A program made the position numbers and the translations under genes. From positions 1-64,000 of the forward strand of contig NZ_JAJERH010000005.1 of the NCBI RefSeq assembly GCF_016919725.2: a stretch of 64,000 bases of DNA, read 5' to 3'. Position 1 is the stretch's first letter; the number at the start of each line of letters is the position of its first letter. A model generated the notes under the pieces. The model had not been told where the DNA came from. It did no database searches and saw nothing but the letters and a program-made list of their open reading frames with translations. This DNA comes from Virgibacillus sp. AGTR (GTDB lineage: Bacteria; Bacillota; Bacilli; Bacillales; Amphibacillaceae). Below, piece after piece: positions 1-8,519 of this stretch.

Positions 1-777
1 ATCTTCGTCCTTTTTTTGGTAAAAAAAGGTATCCAATAATTGCAGATCATAATTATCAGGACTAAATATCTGCTCTGTACTTCCTACGAACAAAACACCG
101 TTATTCGTTAAAGCTCTACTAAAATTACGATAAATCATTTCTTTCGCCTGGTCGGTAAAATAGATCAGTACGTTTCTACAAATAATTAAATCTACATTTG
201 CTGGATACCTATCTGCTAATAAATTATGTTTTTCAAAAGTAATCGAATTTTTTAATTCATCTTTTACATAGTACAAGCCGTGTTCTTGCGTGAAATATTT
301 ATTTACAAGCCCTGATGGTAATTCTTTAAGTGCTTGTTCTTGATATACAGCTTGTTTTGCTTTTCCTAATACAGCATTGTCGATATCAGTAGCAATGATT
401 CGATAGTTTATACTTGGAAAGTACTCCTTAAGCATGATGGCAACACTATATGGTTCTTCTCCTGTTGAACAAGCAGCACTCCAAATCGTGAGGGAATTCC
501 TTTCCAAAAGCTGAGGAATAATGGAGGTTTTTAATACCTCCCACCTCTTTGGATTTCGATAGAACTCCGAAACATTAATCGTTATACGATCTAGTAGTTC
601 CTCTAATAGATGTTCATCATTTCGCATCGCCGTAAAGTATTTTGAAAAGCTCGAATATCCTCGTTTATTTCTTAATGAGGTTAGCCTTCTCTTCATTTGT
701 GTTTCTTTATATAAATTCAAGTCAATGCCTGCCATGTTTTTTACGTTGGCAATAAACTCCTTATAGTCTTGTTCCAC
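1..777 (-). CDS. cheR: CheR chemotaxis receptor methyltransferase (3' end beyond window)
   Basis: This enzyme transfers methyl groups from S-adenosylmethionine to glutamates on chemoreceptors, at the inner face of the membrane, to set adaptation. Reading from GTG at 777 gives 259 residues with no stop before the window edge. An N-terminal helical CheR domain (about 1-75) is followed by the SAM-binding fold with 'WSAACSTGEEPYS' and, near residue 200, 'CRNVLIYF'. The B. subtilis protein is about the same length, so only the last few codons are missing. GGCGGGAG precedes the GTG. It follows ndk as in B. subtilis, but a terminator separates the two. Confidence 0.93.
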   Translation of the reverse strand, partial: MEQDYKEFIANVKNMAGIDLNLYKETQMKRRLTSLRNKRGYSSFSKYFTAMRNDEHLLEELLDRITINVSEFYRNPKRWEVLKTSIIPQLLERNSLTIWSAACSTGEEPYSVAIMLKEYFPSINYRIIATDIDNAVLGKAKQAVYQEQALKELPSGLVNKYFTQEHGLYYVKDELKNSITFEKHNLLADRYPANVDLIICRNVLIYFTDQAKEMIYRNFSRALTNNGVLFVGSTEQIFSPDNYDLQLLDTFFYQKKDED

Positions 778-813
778 CTTCTCCCGCCTCTTTCACCTAA
801 TTAAGAATCATAT

Positions 814-840
814 AATAAAACCTCCGTCTGTAACGGAGGT
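814..840 (-). terminator. Rho-independent terminator of ndk
   Basis: Arms ACCTCCGT (820-827) and ACGGAGGT (833-840) form a hairpin just past the ndk stop. On the minus strand it is followed by TTTATTATA. It separates ndk from cheR. Confidence 0.8.
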
Positions 841-852
841 AATGGTGTGTCA

Positions 853-1299
853 TTAGTATACCCAGTCACTATCCTGTTTTGTATAGGAAGTAAGCTCTTT
901 CTTTTCAAAAAATAGTCCGAGTTCTCGTTCTGCACTTTCCGGAGAATCTGAACCGTGAATGACATTTTTACCTACTGTCATACCATAGTCACCACGAATC
1001 GTTCCAGGAGCTGCGTCCACAGGATTGGTTTTACCCATCATCTCACGAGCGATTGCGATTACATTTTCACCTTCCCAAGCCATGGCAAAGACTGGGCCGG
1101 AAGTAATGAAATCTACTAATTCTCCAAAAAATGGCCGCTCTTTGTGTTCACCATAATGTTGTTCAGCCAACTCATTTGGTATAACCATTAATTTTGCACC
1201 CACTAATTTAAACCCTTTTGATTCAAAGCGATTTACAATTTCTCCAACTAAATTACGTTGAACACCATCCGGTTTAACCATTAAAAATGTTTTTTCCAT
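853..1299 (-). CDS. ndk: Nucleoside diphosphate kinase
   Basis: Transfers the gamma phosphate of ATP to nucleoside diphosphates through a phosphohistidine, in the cytoplasm. The 148-residue product has the usual length and shows the start '[15 protein letters not shown]' and the active-site histidine in 'NVIHGSDS' near residue 115. A GTG nine bases upstream is in frame, but ATG at 1299 is chosen because GAGGTG sits about six bases before it. The gene lies between hepT and cheR as in B. subtilis and ends in its own terminator. Confidence 0.97.
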   Translation of the reverse strand: MEKTFLMVKPDGVQRNLVGEIVNRFESKGFKLVGAKLMVIPNELAEQHYGEHKERPFFGELVDFITSGPVFAMAWEGENVIAIAREMMGKTNPVDAAPGTIRGDYGMTVGKNVIHGSDSPESAERELGLFFEKKELTSYTKQDSDWVY

Positions 1300-1389
1300 G
1301 CTACACACCTCATCAATTATGTATTTTGTATTTGTCTAACCGATAAAATTCTATCAAAATTATGTAAAAATTACAACGGGACAAGGTGA

Positions 1390-2361
1390 TTATGATCGTC
1401 GCTTCCCAATATATTTTCCAATATCCATCAACGTATTTTTTGATCTGCTATTCGGAAGCTCGCTAAGTTTTTGCAAGGCTTTATTTAAATAACGGTTGCT
1501 TAATGCATAAGACTCCTCAATTGCATCTGAATTTCGGACATCTTGAACAATTTCTTGAATCTTTTCCTCATTAATCGCCTCTGAATGATTAAATAAATGC
1601 TCTATTTTTTCATGAAATGTTTTATTTTTCATCGCTAAAAACACTGGTAATGTTAGATTTCCTTGTAAAAGATCATTTCCAGCTGGTTTCCCTAGTTGTT
1701 TTGGTGATGCTGTAAAATCAAGAATATCATCAATGATTTGATAAGACATCCCAATATTATAACCATATTGATAGAGGCGATGTGCATCTCTCTCATTAAC
1801 ACCTGAAGCTATCGCTCCCATTTTACAGCTGGTAGCAATTAATAATGCCGTTTTCCTTTTAATCCTCCGTAAATAATTACGTAAGTCTTGATTCAAGTTA
1901 AACTTGTCTCGAATTTGTTCTATTTCTCCCCTGCACACCTCTACAATTGTCTTGGATAAAAGTTGGTGAATTTTTGGATCCCGTAGCATGGTTATCTCTT
2001 CTAGTGCTCGAGCTAGAATATAATCTCCCGTGTACATGGCAACACGATTACCATATAGCTGTCTAATCGTTGGTTTTCCACGACGAATTTCTGCATCATC
2101 AATAACATCATCATGGACTAACGTTGCCATATGAATGAGTTCTAAAGAAACTGCTACTGTCTTCAATTTTGTTAGATCATACGTACCTACTTGACCTGAT
2201 AGTAAGACAAATACGGGGCGTATTCGTTTACCACCAGCTTTAAGCAATTCTGTTGATGCTTCGCGCAACACGGAGTGATCTGCTTGTATGACTTGATTTA
2301 TGGTTGCTTCTATATCTTCTAAATCTTTTCTTAAATATCCATAAGCTTTAGCTAATTTCAT
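1390..2361 (-). CDS. hepT: Heptaprenyl diphosphate synthase component II
   Basis: Catalytic subunit of the two-part prenyltransferase that makes the C35 side chain of menaquinone-7, working with HepS. Both aspartate-rich motifs are present: DDVIDD near residue 84 and DDILDF near residue 215, which bind the Mg2+-diphosphate substrates. GGKRIRP near residue 44 is typical of trans-prenyl synthases. The start is placed at ATG 2361 with AGGTGA six bases upstream, rather than a GTG nine bases earlier that overlaps this site. It follows menG and hepS, the other genes of menaquinone synthesis, in a tight cluster. Confidence 0.95.
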   Translation of the reverse strand: MKLAKAYGYLRKDLEDIEATINQVIQADHSVLREASTELLKAGGKRIRPVFVLLSGQVGTYDLTKLKTVAVSLELIHMATLVHDDVIDDAEIRRGKPTIRQLYGNRVAMYTGDYILARALEEITMLRDPKIHQLLSKTIVEVCRGEIEQIRDKFNLNQDLRNYLRRIKRKTALLIATSCKMGAIASGVNERDAHRLYQYGYNIGMSYQIIDDILDFTASPKQLGKPAGNDLLQGNLTLPVFLAMKNKTFHEKIEHLFNHSEAINEEKIQEIVQDVRNSDAIEESYALSNRYLNKALQKLSELPNSRSKNTLMDIGKYIGKRRS

Positions 2362-2393
2362 GTATGTCACCTTTTTTACTTATTCAACAGTTA

Positions 2394-3098
2394 TCATTTG
2401 AAAGCCATATGCATTGCCGCTACACCACCAGTATAACTTTTAACCTGTACTTCAGAAAATCCCGCAGCTAAGAACATTTGCTTTAATTTTTTCTTTCCAG
2501 GAAATTCCTTGGCAGACTCTTGTAGCCATGCATACTCCTTATAGCTTTTTGCAAATAGCTTACCAATCAATGGCATCATATAACTAAAATAAAAATAATA
2601 TAATTGCCGATAAATAGGTATGGATGGTTGGGAGGTTTCTAAACATACTGCCATACCGCCAGGCTTTAATACACGATACATTTCTTGTAAGACAGTCATG
2701 TAATTCTCCACATTTCGAAGTCCAAAGCCAATGGTCACATATTCAAAAGAATTGTCTTCAAATGGTAAGTCCATTGCATTTCCTTGCATAAAACGCAGCT
2801 GACTTATTTGTGCTTGCTGTTTCTTCTCCTCGGCAACAGACAACATATTCTTACTAAAATCAAGTCCTAAAACTTCTCCAGTAGGACCAGTTTCTTGAGC
2901 AATAGCTAAGGACCAATCTCCCGTTCCACAACAAATGTCTAGAGCTTTAGATCCAGCTTCTACATTCATTCGCTTCATGACATCTTTTCGCCATGCTTTG
3001 TGACGTTGAAATGAAATAATCGAATTCATGGAATCATATTTGGAATAAACTTTTTCGAAAACGTGATGGACACGCTCTTCTTTTGATTGCTCTGACAT
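2394..3098 (-). CDS. menG: Demethylmenaquinone methyltransferase
   Basis: UbiE/MenG family enzyme for the last step of menaquinone synthesis, methylating demethylmenaquinone with SAM. The 235-residue product carries the SAM motif '[12 protein letters not shown]' near residue 50, 'GNAMDLPF' and the family signature 'IGFGLRNV' near residue 125. The start is ATG 3098 behind AAAGGGG; seven codons of upstream frame have no better site. It sits between hepS and hepT, so the quinone nucleus and side-chain enzymes are co-transcribed. The hepS stop lies about five bases upstream. Confidence 0.96.
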   Translation of the reverse strand: MSEQSKEERVHHVFEKVYSKYDSMNSIISFQRHKAWRKDVMKRMNVEAGSKALDICCGTGDWSLAIAQETGPTGEVLGLDFSKNMLSVAEEKKQQAQISQLRFMQGNAMDLPFEDNSFEYVTIGFGLRNVENYMTVLQEMYRVLKPGGMAVCLETSQPSIPIYRQLYYFYFSYMMPLIGKLFAKSYKEYAWLQESAKEFPGKKKLKQMFLAAGFSEVQVKSYTGGVAAMHMAFK

Positions 3099-3102
3099 AC
3101 CT

Positions 3103-3900
3103 TTACCCCTTTTCCGCAATAGATGTCTTCGTATGAAACACCTCAGTCAATTGTTTTCTGATATGCACAGCTAGTTGCTGGTTACTTGTAAGATTTTTTA
3201 CTTTCTGGTTAACATGACATATTTTCTTTTGCAAATACTTATCTAAATAACTTATAAGCAATGTTGAATCACTGTCACCATTAGCCCAATTTTTAATTAA
3301 AGAAGAAGACTTCCCGTTTTTTAACCGTTTTATATCTTCAACAATATTTCCTACAATTAACCAATCTTCCGCAAGTTGTTCCACTGTAGGAACCTGTAAA
3401 TACGCTGCAATACGCACAATAAGTAAGGCGTCTATCCGTTTCGTTAATTTCATATATTCTTCGAACGATAAAGCTTCTTGGTAATATAGATCCATTTTAT
3501 ATTCATTGATTTCCTTAATTGCTGTTGCTAATTGATGGATTAAATCAAAATCATCGATTTCGGCTAAGAGCAAATAGTATAGTCCACTATAATAATCGCC
3601 AGCTAAAACACGTAATTGCTTTTGCAGTTTCACAGCTGGACTTTCATCCTGTTCTGTTATACTTGGAACAAGATCATGTGTATCTAAAGCTACTTGAACA
3701 AGCATTGTCGTTACAATATATCTTTCCTTCTGGTATTCGGATAGTGATGTAGCATTTATGATTTCGTTCAATAACCTTAATTTTTCTTCGTCGATGACGG
3801 GCTTGTTTATATATGTTTCTAAAAATGTGTGCTGTAACTCATCTTCTATGCGTGCTTTGAGTTTGTTTACGTCTAATCCAGATGTATTCAAAGAAATCAC
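3103..3900 (-). CDS. hepS: Heptaprenyl diphosphate synthase component I
   Basis: Small regulatory subunit that pairs with HepT to make heptaprenyl diphosphate; it lacks the aspartate-rich motifs, as known for this family. Identity rests on position (mtrB-hepS-menG-hepT), size and a mostly helical sequence. The start is unsettled. GTG 3900 with GAAAGG six bases upstream is chosen; ATG codons at 3927 and 3924 are possible but have no ribosome site and lie only about 10 bases after a TATAAT (3937-3942), which looks like the promoter -10. Confidence 0.88.
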   Translation of the reverse strand: MISLNTSGLDVNKLKARIEDELQHTFLETYINKPVIDEEKLRLLNEIINATSLSEYQKERYIVTTMLVQVALDTHDLVPSITEQDESPAVKLQKQLRVLAGDYYSGLYYLLLAEIDDFDLIHQLATAIKEINEYKMDLYYQEALSFEEYMKLTKRIDALLIVRIAAYLQVPTVEQLAEDWLIVGNIVEDIKRLKNGKSSSLIKNWANGDSDSTLLISYLDKYLQKKICHVNQKVKNLTSNQQLAVHIRKQLTEVFHTKTSIAEKG

Positions 3901-3990
3901 CTTAGCCCTTTCATCCATTCTCATCATGCTTTAGCTATTATAGCATAATTTATGTAGCATCGTTAATCAAGCATTCTGTTATAAAACGAA

Positions 3991-4215
3991 CTATTCATTT
4001 TCAATTTGACCATGGCTTGTTTGAATTATTGCTTTACCGCGAACTTTTACAGCAGACGTATGTTCTGTAAATTGCGCAATCATTACCTCCCCTTTATCTA
4101 GCTTTTCAGAATGATGGAATCTTGTATCTGTACCACGTGTTAAACCAATCACATTAACACCGTCTTCTAATGCTTTTATTACAAAAAAATCTGATGTCAC
4201 ACTCGTTTTATCCAT
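3991..4215 (-). CDS. mtrB: Trp RNA-binding attenuation protein (TRAP)
   Basis: Ring-forming, tryptophan-activated RNA-binding protein that binds spaced GAG/UAG triplets in the trp leader and causes termination. The 74-residue product matches the family length. It contains '[21 protein letters not shown]', given here in part, and the RNA-facing 'KVRGKA' near residue 57. It lies directly between hbs and hepS. In B. subtilis folE (mtrA) precedes mtrB in the same operon, but here the gene has its own promoter and folE is missing. An AAGGAGG site lies seven bases before the ATG. Confidence 0.96.
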   Translation of the reverse strand: MDKTSVTSDFFVIKALEDGVNVIGLTRGTDTRFHHSEKLDKGEVMIAQFTEHTSAVKVRGKAIIQTSHGQIENE

Positions 4216-4245
4216 TATGCGTCCTCCTTAGTAATCTCTTAATAA

Positions 4246-4274
4246 ATAATGAATTATATATGGGACAATGTCAA
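4246..4274 (-). promoter_or_regulatory. SigA-type promoter of mtrB
   Basis: On the minus strand TTGACA (4269-4274) and CATTAT (4246-4251) are 17 bases apart, about 30 bases before the mtrB start and after the hbs terminator. It would let mtrB-hepS-menG-hepT be transcribed independently of hbs. Confidence 0.6.
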
Positions 4275-4301
4275 TCAAGCAATTATCACTAAATAGACAA
4301 G

Positions 4302-4330
4302 AAAAAAAGGATACGCTAATGCGCATCCTT
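4302..4330 (-). terminator. Rho-independent terminator of hbs
   Basis: AAGGATGCGC (4330-4321) pairs with GCGTATCCTT (4316-4307) on the minus strand, with one mismatch around an ATTA loop. A run of Ts follows. It ends hbs transcription before mtrB. Confidence 0.85.
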
Positions 4331-4346
4331 CGCCCTATGTAAAATA

Positions 4347-4619
4347 TTATTTTACGCTATCTTTTAGGGCTTTTCCTGGTTTAAATGCAGGAACTTTACT
4401 TGCTGGAATTTCGATCTCTTCTCCTGTTTGAGGATTACGACCTTTACGAGCTGAACGCTCACGTACTTCAAAGTTACCAAATCCGATTAACTGTACTTTT
4501 TCACCTTTTTGTAGTGAATCCATGACAGAATCGAAAACTGCATCAACCGCTTTAGTTGCATCCTTTTTAGAAAGTTCGCTTTTTTCAGCTACAGCATTCA
4601 CTAAGTCTGTTTTGTTCAT
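4347..4619 (-). CDS. hbs: HU-family nucleoid protein
   Basis: Abundant histone-like DNA-bending dimer of the nucleoid. The 90-residue product shows the DNA-arm region '[20 protein letters not shown]' at about 61-80, with the conserved proline at the arm tip, and the dimer core '[18 protein letters not shown]'. ATG 4619 is chosen because GGAGGAGGTG precedes it; an in-frame GTG nine bases upstream overlaps that site. It has its own strong promoter and terminator, as expected for a highly expressed single gene between spoIVA and mtrB. Confidence 0.97.
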   Translation of the reverse strand: MNKTDLVNAVAEKSELSKKDATKAVDAVFDSVMDSLQKGEKVQLIGFGNFEVRERSARKGRNPQTGEEIEIPASKVPAFKPGKALKDSVK

Positions 4620-4742
4620 GACATTCACCTCCTCCCATTAATCATCAATCGACATTGGAACAAAAATGAAACTATCATCATTTGTTCACCATTTTGCCAG
4701 TTTTTATACTTCATGTCACATGTTTCTTTAGTGACAAGGCTT

Positions 4743-4771
4743 ATATTAACCGAGTTTGCAGCAAAATTCAA
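4743..4771 (-). promoter_or_regulatory. SigA-type promoter of hbs
   Basis: TTGAAT (4766-4771) and TAATAT (4743-4748) are spaced by exactly 17 bases on the minus strand. They lie about 125 bases before the hbs start, leaving a long untranslated leader. Confidence 0.6.
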
Positions 4772-5083
4772 CAGTTAGCACCCAATTTTTACTTATTTCT
4801 TTATGATTTAACTAGATTTTACAGTAAAATTGGTAATTAATACCAAAAAAATTAAAACTGTTCTATTCATTGCCAGCAATACATTTCGGCTTTAATAAAG
4901 ATATACGACACCTAATAGAAATATCCTGCTGTTGGAAAAAATTTTTTTTAGAAATTGACGATTTTGCTAGAATAACTAATAACTAAGTGAAATAGAAGGT
5001 AGCATAAATTAGTCTATTTAAGTGAGATAATTATACCATCTGATGTAGCTTTGCTATTCTCATTAATCCAACCTATGAGGCAA

Positions 5084-5268
5084 AGAACACAAGCGCCAGA
5101 TTAGAAACTTAGCGACTGGAGCGAGTCAACGGAGAAAAAGGAATCACGGTGTGCTTGCGGAGCCGATGATGAGATTCGTGAAGTCGCATCGTTTCTGGGC
5201 GCTGGAGCTGGAAACGGCTCAACATGCCCATATCTATCCATAGGTTCCAATTTCATAATTTCCTAGAC
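5084..5268 (-). repeat. Terminator-associated intergenic repeat, copy 1 (family A)
   Basis: About 185 bases with clear similarity to 12565-12705, 18629-18830, 31620-31823 and, inverted, 20790-20848. Read on the minus strand it begins AGTCTAGGAAATTATGAAA ten bases after the spoIVA terminator. Shared blocks include 'GATTCGTGAAGTC', 'GACTGGAGCGAGTCAACGGA' and the palindromic pair GCGCCAGA ... TCTGGGCGC. No reading frame is conserved. It fills most of the gap between hbs and spoIVA; the rest (4772-5083) shows nothing beyond the hbs leader. Confidence 0.85.
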
Positions 5269-5272
5269 AAAT

Positions 5273-5299
5273 AAAAAAGCAGCCTTTGATCAGCTGCTA
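5273..5299 (-). terminator. Rho-independent terminator overlapping the spoIVA stop
   Basis: GCAGC (5293-5297) and GCTGC (5279-5283) form a stem on the minus strand followed by TTTTTT. The stop codon of spoIVA (5297-5299) touches the stem. Confidence 0.75.
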
Positions 5300-6775
5300 C
5301 AGTATAATCGCTATAAGTCCACCTGAACCTTCGTTAATTATCCGTTCAAGTGTATCTTTTAATTTATATCTTGCATTTTCTGGCATTAGTGCTATTTTTG
5401 CTTGAATACCTTCCCTTACAATAGAGCTTAATGACCTTCCAAAAATATCTGATTCCCAAATGGATAAAGGGTCCTCCTCGAAATCCTGCATTAAATATCG
5501 AACGAGCTCTTCGCTTTGTTTCTCGGTCCCAATGATTGGGGAGAATTCCGATTCTACTTCTACTTTTATCATATGAATGGAGGGCGCTACTGCCTTTAGT
5601 CGCACTCCAAATCTAGACCCTTGTCTTATTATTTCCGGCTCATCCAGAATCATGTCTTCTAATGCAGGTGCAGCTATGCCATATCCAGTTTGCTTGACCA
5701 TTTGTAAAGCTCCTGAAACCTGATCATATTCACGTTTGGCATGAGCGAAATCCTGCATCAGCTGCAAGAGGTGATCTTTTCCTCTAATTTCTTCACCAAC
5801 AATTTCTTTTAATACTTCATCATACAAATGATCAGGAGCATGTAAGTCAATCTCTGCTACCCCTTCTCCCATTTCCATTCCAGCCAGACGAGCCTGATCA
5901 ATATATTCGAATTCAGAAAATTCTCCAACAATATGATCTACATCTCGTAATCGTTTGATATTTTTAACTGTGTCTTGAATGGCGTCTTGATAATTTCTTC
6001 TTAACCAATGATCTTCATTAAGAACCATTACCCAGCTAGGTAAGTTAACATTAACTTCTAGGACCGGAAATTCATAAAGCGCCTCACGTAAAACATTGTT
6101 AACATCATGCTCTGTCATTGATTCAATACTCATAGAAAGTACAGGAATATCATATTTATCCGATAGCTCTTGCCGTAACAGCTCTGTCTCCTGACTACTT
6201 GGTCTTTGAGAATTTACAACCATGATGAACGGTTTTCCAACTTCCTTTAACTCATCAACTACTCTAGCTTCTGCATCAACATAATCATTTCGTTCTATTT
6301 CTCCAAATGATCCATCGGAGGTTACAACTACACCGATTGTTGAGTGCTCCTGAATAACCTTACGCGTGCCAATCTCCGCCGCATCATGAAAAGGAATAGG
6401 TTCTTCATACCAAGGTGTATGAATCATTCTCGGACCGTTCTCGTCCTCAAATCCTTTCGCTCCTTCAACCGCATATCCGACACAATCGACTAGGCGCACA
6501 TTGACATCAAGCCCCTCATCCACATTGACTGATACTGCTTGATTGGGAACAAATTTTGGTTCTGTTGTCATGATGGTTTTCCCAGCTGCACTCTGCGGTA
6601 ATTCATCATGCGCCCGAGCCCTTTCACTCTCTTCTTCAATGTTAGGCAGGACTACCAACTCCATAAATTTCTTAATAAAGGTGGATTTTCCTGTACGGAC
6701 TGCTCCTACAATTCCAAGATAAATATCTCCATTCGTCCGTTTCGAAATATCTTTAAAAATATCAACTCTTTCCAA
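5297..6775 (-). CDS. spoIVA: Stage IV sporulation protein A, spore coat ATPase
   Basis: Mother-cell protein that hydrolyses ATP to polymerise around the forespore and form the coat basement layer, also needed for cortex. It is 492 residues, the same length as the B. subtilis protein. The N-terminal GTPase-like domain has a Walker A at about 24-32 (GAVRTGKST), and the protein ends with the conserved 'NEGSGGLIAIIL' used for anchoring to SpoVM. The start is TTG 6775 behind a strong GGGAGGGG. A SigE-type promoter lies upstream and a terminator overlaps the stop, so it is a single-gene unit of the mother cell. Confidence 0.98.
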   Translation of the reverse strand: MERVDIFKDISKRTNGDIYLGIVGAVRTGKSTFIKKFMELVVLPNIEEESERARAHDELPQSAAGKTIMTTEPKFVPNQAVSVNVDEGLDVNVRLVDCVGYAVEGAKGFEDENGPRMIHTPWYEEPIPFHDAAEIGTRKVIQEHSTIGVVVTSDGSFGEIERNDYVDAEARVVDELKEVGKPFIMVVNSQRPSSQETELLRQELSDKYDIPVLSMSIESMTEHDVNNVLREALYEFPVLEVNVNLPSWVMVLNEDHWLRRNYQDAIQDTVKNIKRLRDVDHIVGEFSEFEYIDQARLAGMEMGEGVAEIDLHAPDHLYDEVLKEIVGEEIRGKDHLLQLMQDFAHAKREYDQVSGALQMVKQTGYGIAAPALEDMILDEPEIIRQGSRFGVRLKAVAPSIHMIKVEVESEFSPIIGTEKQSEELVRYLMQDFEEDPLSIWESDIFGRSLSSIVREGIQAKIALMPENARYKLKDTLERIINEGSGGLIAIIL

Positions 6776-6838
6776 AAGATCCCCTCCCGATCTCCGTTCT
6801 TTTTCATTACGAACAAACTACGAATAATTGACATTACA

Positions 6839-6868
6839 AGTCTATGATGTTGTCCTATCAAAATATGC
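6839..6868 (-). promoter_or_regulatory. Candidate SigE (mother-cell) promoter of spoIVA
   Basis: GCATATT (6862-6868) and CATAGACT (6839-6846) are 15 bases apart on the minus strand, close to the known SigE pattern KMATATT-14/15-CATACAMT. It lies between the yphF terminator and the spoIVA start. Confidence 0.55.
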
Positions 6869-6933
6869 CTTAAATATGTGCAAAAGATTAAAAAACATAA
6901 ACGTTCAACCTGTTCGTAAAAGAAAAGACAAAT

Positions 6934-6971
6934 AAACCCTTGAAACAATATATGTTACAAGGGTTTTAATA
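6934..6971 (-). terminator. Terminator of yphE-yphF (symmetrical)
   Basis: AAACCCTTG (6934-6942) and CAAGGGTTT (6958-6966) form a hairpin 15 bases past the yphF stop. The T run on the minus strand is short, so strength is uncertain; the stem is symmetrical and could act on either strand. Confidence 0.55.
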
Positions 6972-6981
6972 TGATATATTT

Positions 6982-7710
6982 TTATTTATTTTCAAGTTGA
7001 AATACTGGTTCACCATTTTTTATTGTATAAGGGAACGAATATACAGGTACAAACGGCGTGTTATCAGCTAGTATATACCTTATATCATCACCAGGTTTAA
7101 AACCATGCTCATACTTATTTAATGCATTATTTAAGTCTATTCGATAGTCAACATAGAGATTACCCTCTACATCCATGATGATTGGTATATGCTGATTAGA
7201 ATATGGACTAACAACCGTTGGCGACTTATCTAAACCTAGTTTTTCATAATCAATAGAATACACGCCTTCTTCGATTTCTTCACCAAACGGCGGATAAATA
7301 TGTTCATTTCGGTATATATCTAACTTAACATTTATACTTCGTATTGCTTCAGTAACTTGTAAATCAATTAACTTCACACGTGGGTTATTATCAGGTGTAA
7401 TTAGTGTATACTGATATATCCCACCATTTTCATACGCATTACCAGGAATTTCAGTTAAAATATTTTCTTCCTTTAGCTTTGAAAAATCAACTAAGTATTT
7501 TTCGAAAATTGGTGTATCACTACCCTTTGTTCTTATTGGAACCAATCCCTGTGTCTTCTCCTTAAACTGATCGACCGCTGATTGAACCGTTTCCAATTGA
7601 TCTTGATTTGGTGCTTGATTTTTGGATAGCTGATTCTGCGGGTATAAACACCCAGTAAGTAGGATGGTAACTACTAACACGATTAACATCTTTCCATATG
7701 TATACTTCAC
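6982..7710 (-). CDS. yphF: YphF-like lipoprotein
   Basis: Putative membrane lipoprotein of unknown role, matching B. subtilis YphF by position (yphE-yphF-spoIVA) and length (242 residues). A signal segment 'MLIVLVVTILLTGC' ends in the lipobox LLTGC with the cysteine near residue 21; the rest is hydrophilic and predicted extracytoplasmic. The start is GTG 7710 with AAGGAGG seven bases upstream. It is 17 bases downstream of yphE, so the two form an operon. Its place among sporulation genes suggests, but does not show, a role there. Confidence 0.8.
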   Translation of the reverse strand: MKYTYGKMLIVLVVTILLTGCLYPQNQLSKNQAPNQDQLETVQSAVDQFKEKTQGLVPIRTKGSDTPIFEKYLVDFSKLKEENILTEIPGNAYENGGIYQYTLITPDNNPRVKLIDLQVTEAIRSINVKLDIYRNEHIYPPFGEEIEEGVYSIDYEKLGLDKSPTVVSPYSNQHIPIIMDVEGNLYVDYRIDLNNALNKYEHGFKPGDDIRYILADNTPFVPVYSFPYTIKNGEPVFQLENK

Positions 7711-7727
7711 TATAAAGCCTCCTTGCC

Positions 7728-7925
7728 TTACACTGTAGGACCGCTAAAAACAATGTAAAAGATAATTAAGCCACCGGTAATTAATGATAAATAGGCAAAA
7801 ATTGCAACTATTCCGGCCAAAACACCTTTTAGCTTATATCGAGATAACAGAATAAGACCAATTGCTACTAGCAGTAATACCATACCTGCAAATGAAATAT
7901 ACATTTTTAGCATTGATTCCGACAT
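7728..7925 (-). CDS. yphE: YphE-like small membrane protein
   Basis: A 65-residue protein with two predicted membrane segments ('ISFAGMVLLLVAIGLILL' and 'IVAIFAYLSLITGGLIIFYI') separated by a short basic loop. It corresponds to B. subtilis YphE in position and size; function unknown. ATG 7925 is chosen, with GGAG about nine bases upstream; six further codons of upstream frame lack a ribosome site. It is the first gene of the yphE-yphF pair. Confidence 0.75.
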   Translation of the reverse strand: MSESMLKMYISFAGMVLLLVAIGLILLSRYKLKGVLAGIVAIFAYLSLITGGLIIFYIVFSGPTV

Positions 7926-8057
7926 GACACCACTCCTATACAAACAAACTGAACAATATCATTGCAACACGTATTATAACACAAAGACATATACACTCGT
8001 CCAAAAAATACGTATTCAAAATATTTCGTCGATGCTACAGACATTTTCATTTGTACC

Positions 8058-8095
8058 ATAAAAATCCGAGATGAAGGGGGCTTACTCCATCTCGG
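8058..8095 (-). terminator. Terminator after the SpoVIF-like gene
   Basis: CCGAGATG (8066-8073) and CATCTCGG (8088-8095) form an 8-bp stem; the minus strand then reads ATTTTTATG. It lies about 100 bases past the gene stop and before yphE. Confidence 0.75.
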
Positions 8096-8197
8096 TTTGA
8101 CTAAATAATTATCCACAGCAACTCTATCCATGAATGCTTGTGCGATTTATTTTATGCGAGTATACGGCTGAATGTATCCTCACTTGCCCAAGTACGC

Positions 8198-8458
8198 TTA
8201 TTTTTTAAATAATTGGTTTAACGAATTCATATCCATTGGTACATCATTTTTGACAATAGACTGTACAATTTTATCTTCTTTTTCCTTTGATATAGGCTTA
8301 TTAGCTAATTTACTTAAATGACGAACTAGCTTTCTAACTGTTTTCTCGTCTTTAAAATTAGCATGTTTAACCGAATCAGCAACTTTGTATACGTCATCAG
8401 GATTAATATTTGCCTTTTGCTGTATTTTGTCAAAAAGACCTTTTTGGAAATTATTCAC
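8198..8458 (-). CDS. Stage VI sporulation protein F (SpoVIF/YjcC family)
   Basis: An 86-residue protein with the signature of the SpoVIF family: 'ANFKDEKTVRKLV' at about 33-45 followed by 'LANKPISKEKEDKIVQSIV'. The B. subtilis family member acts late in the mother cell in coat assembly and GerE-dependent expression. This copy is next to gpsA, a location seen in several Bacillaceae, and not at the yjc locus, so it may be a paralogue. GTG 8458 is preceded by GGGAGGCGAG. No membrane segment or signal is seen. Confidence 0.8.
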   Translation of the reverse strand: MNNFQKGLFDKIQQKANINPDDVYKVADSVKHANFKDEKTVRKLVRHLSKLANKPISKEKEDKIVQSIVKNDVPMDMNSLNQLFKK

Positions 8459-8519
8459 GTACTCGCCTCCCTGCTAAGTTAACTCAACACATTATATGCA
8501 GGAAGGAGTTTACGTGTTA

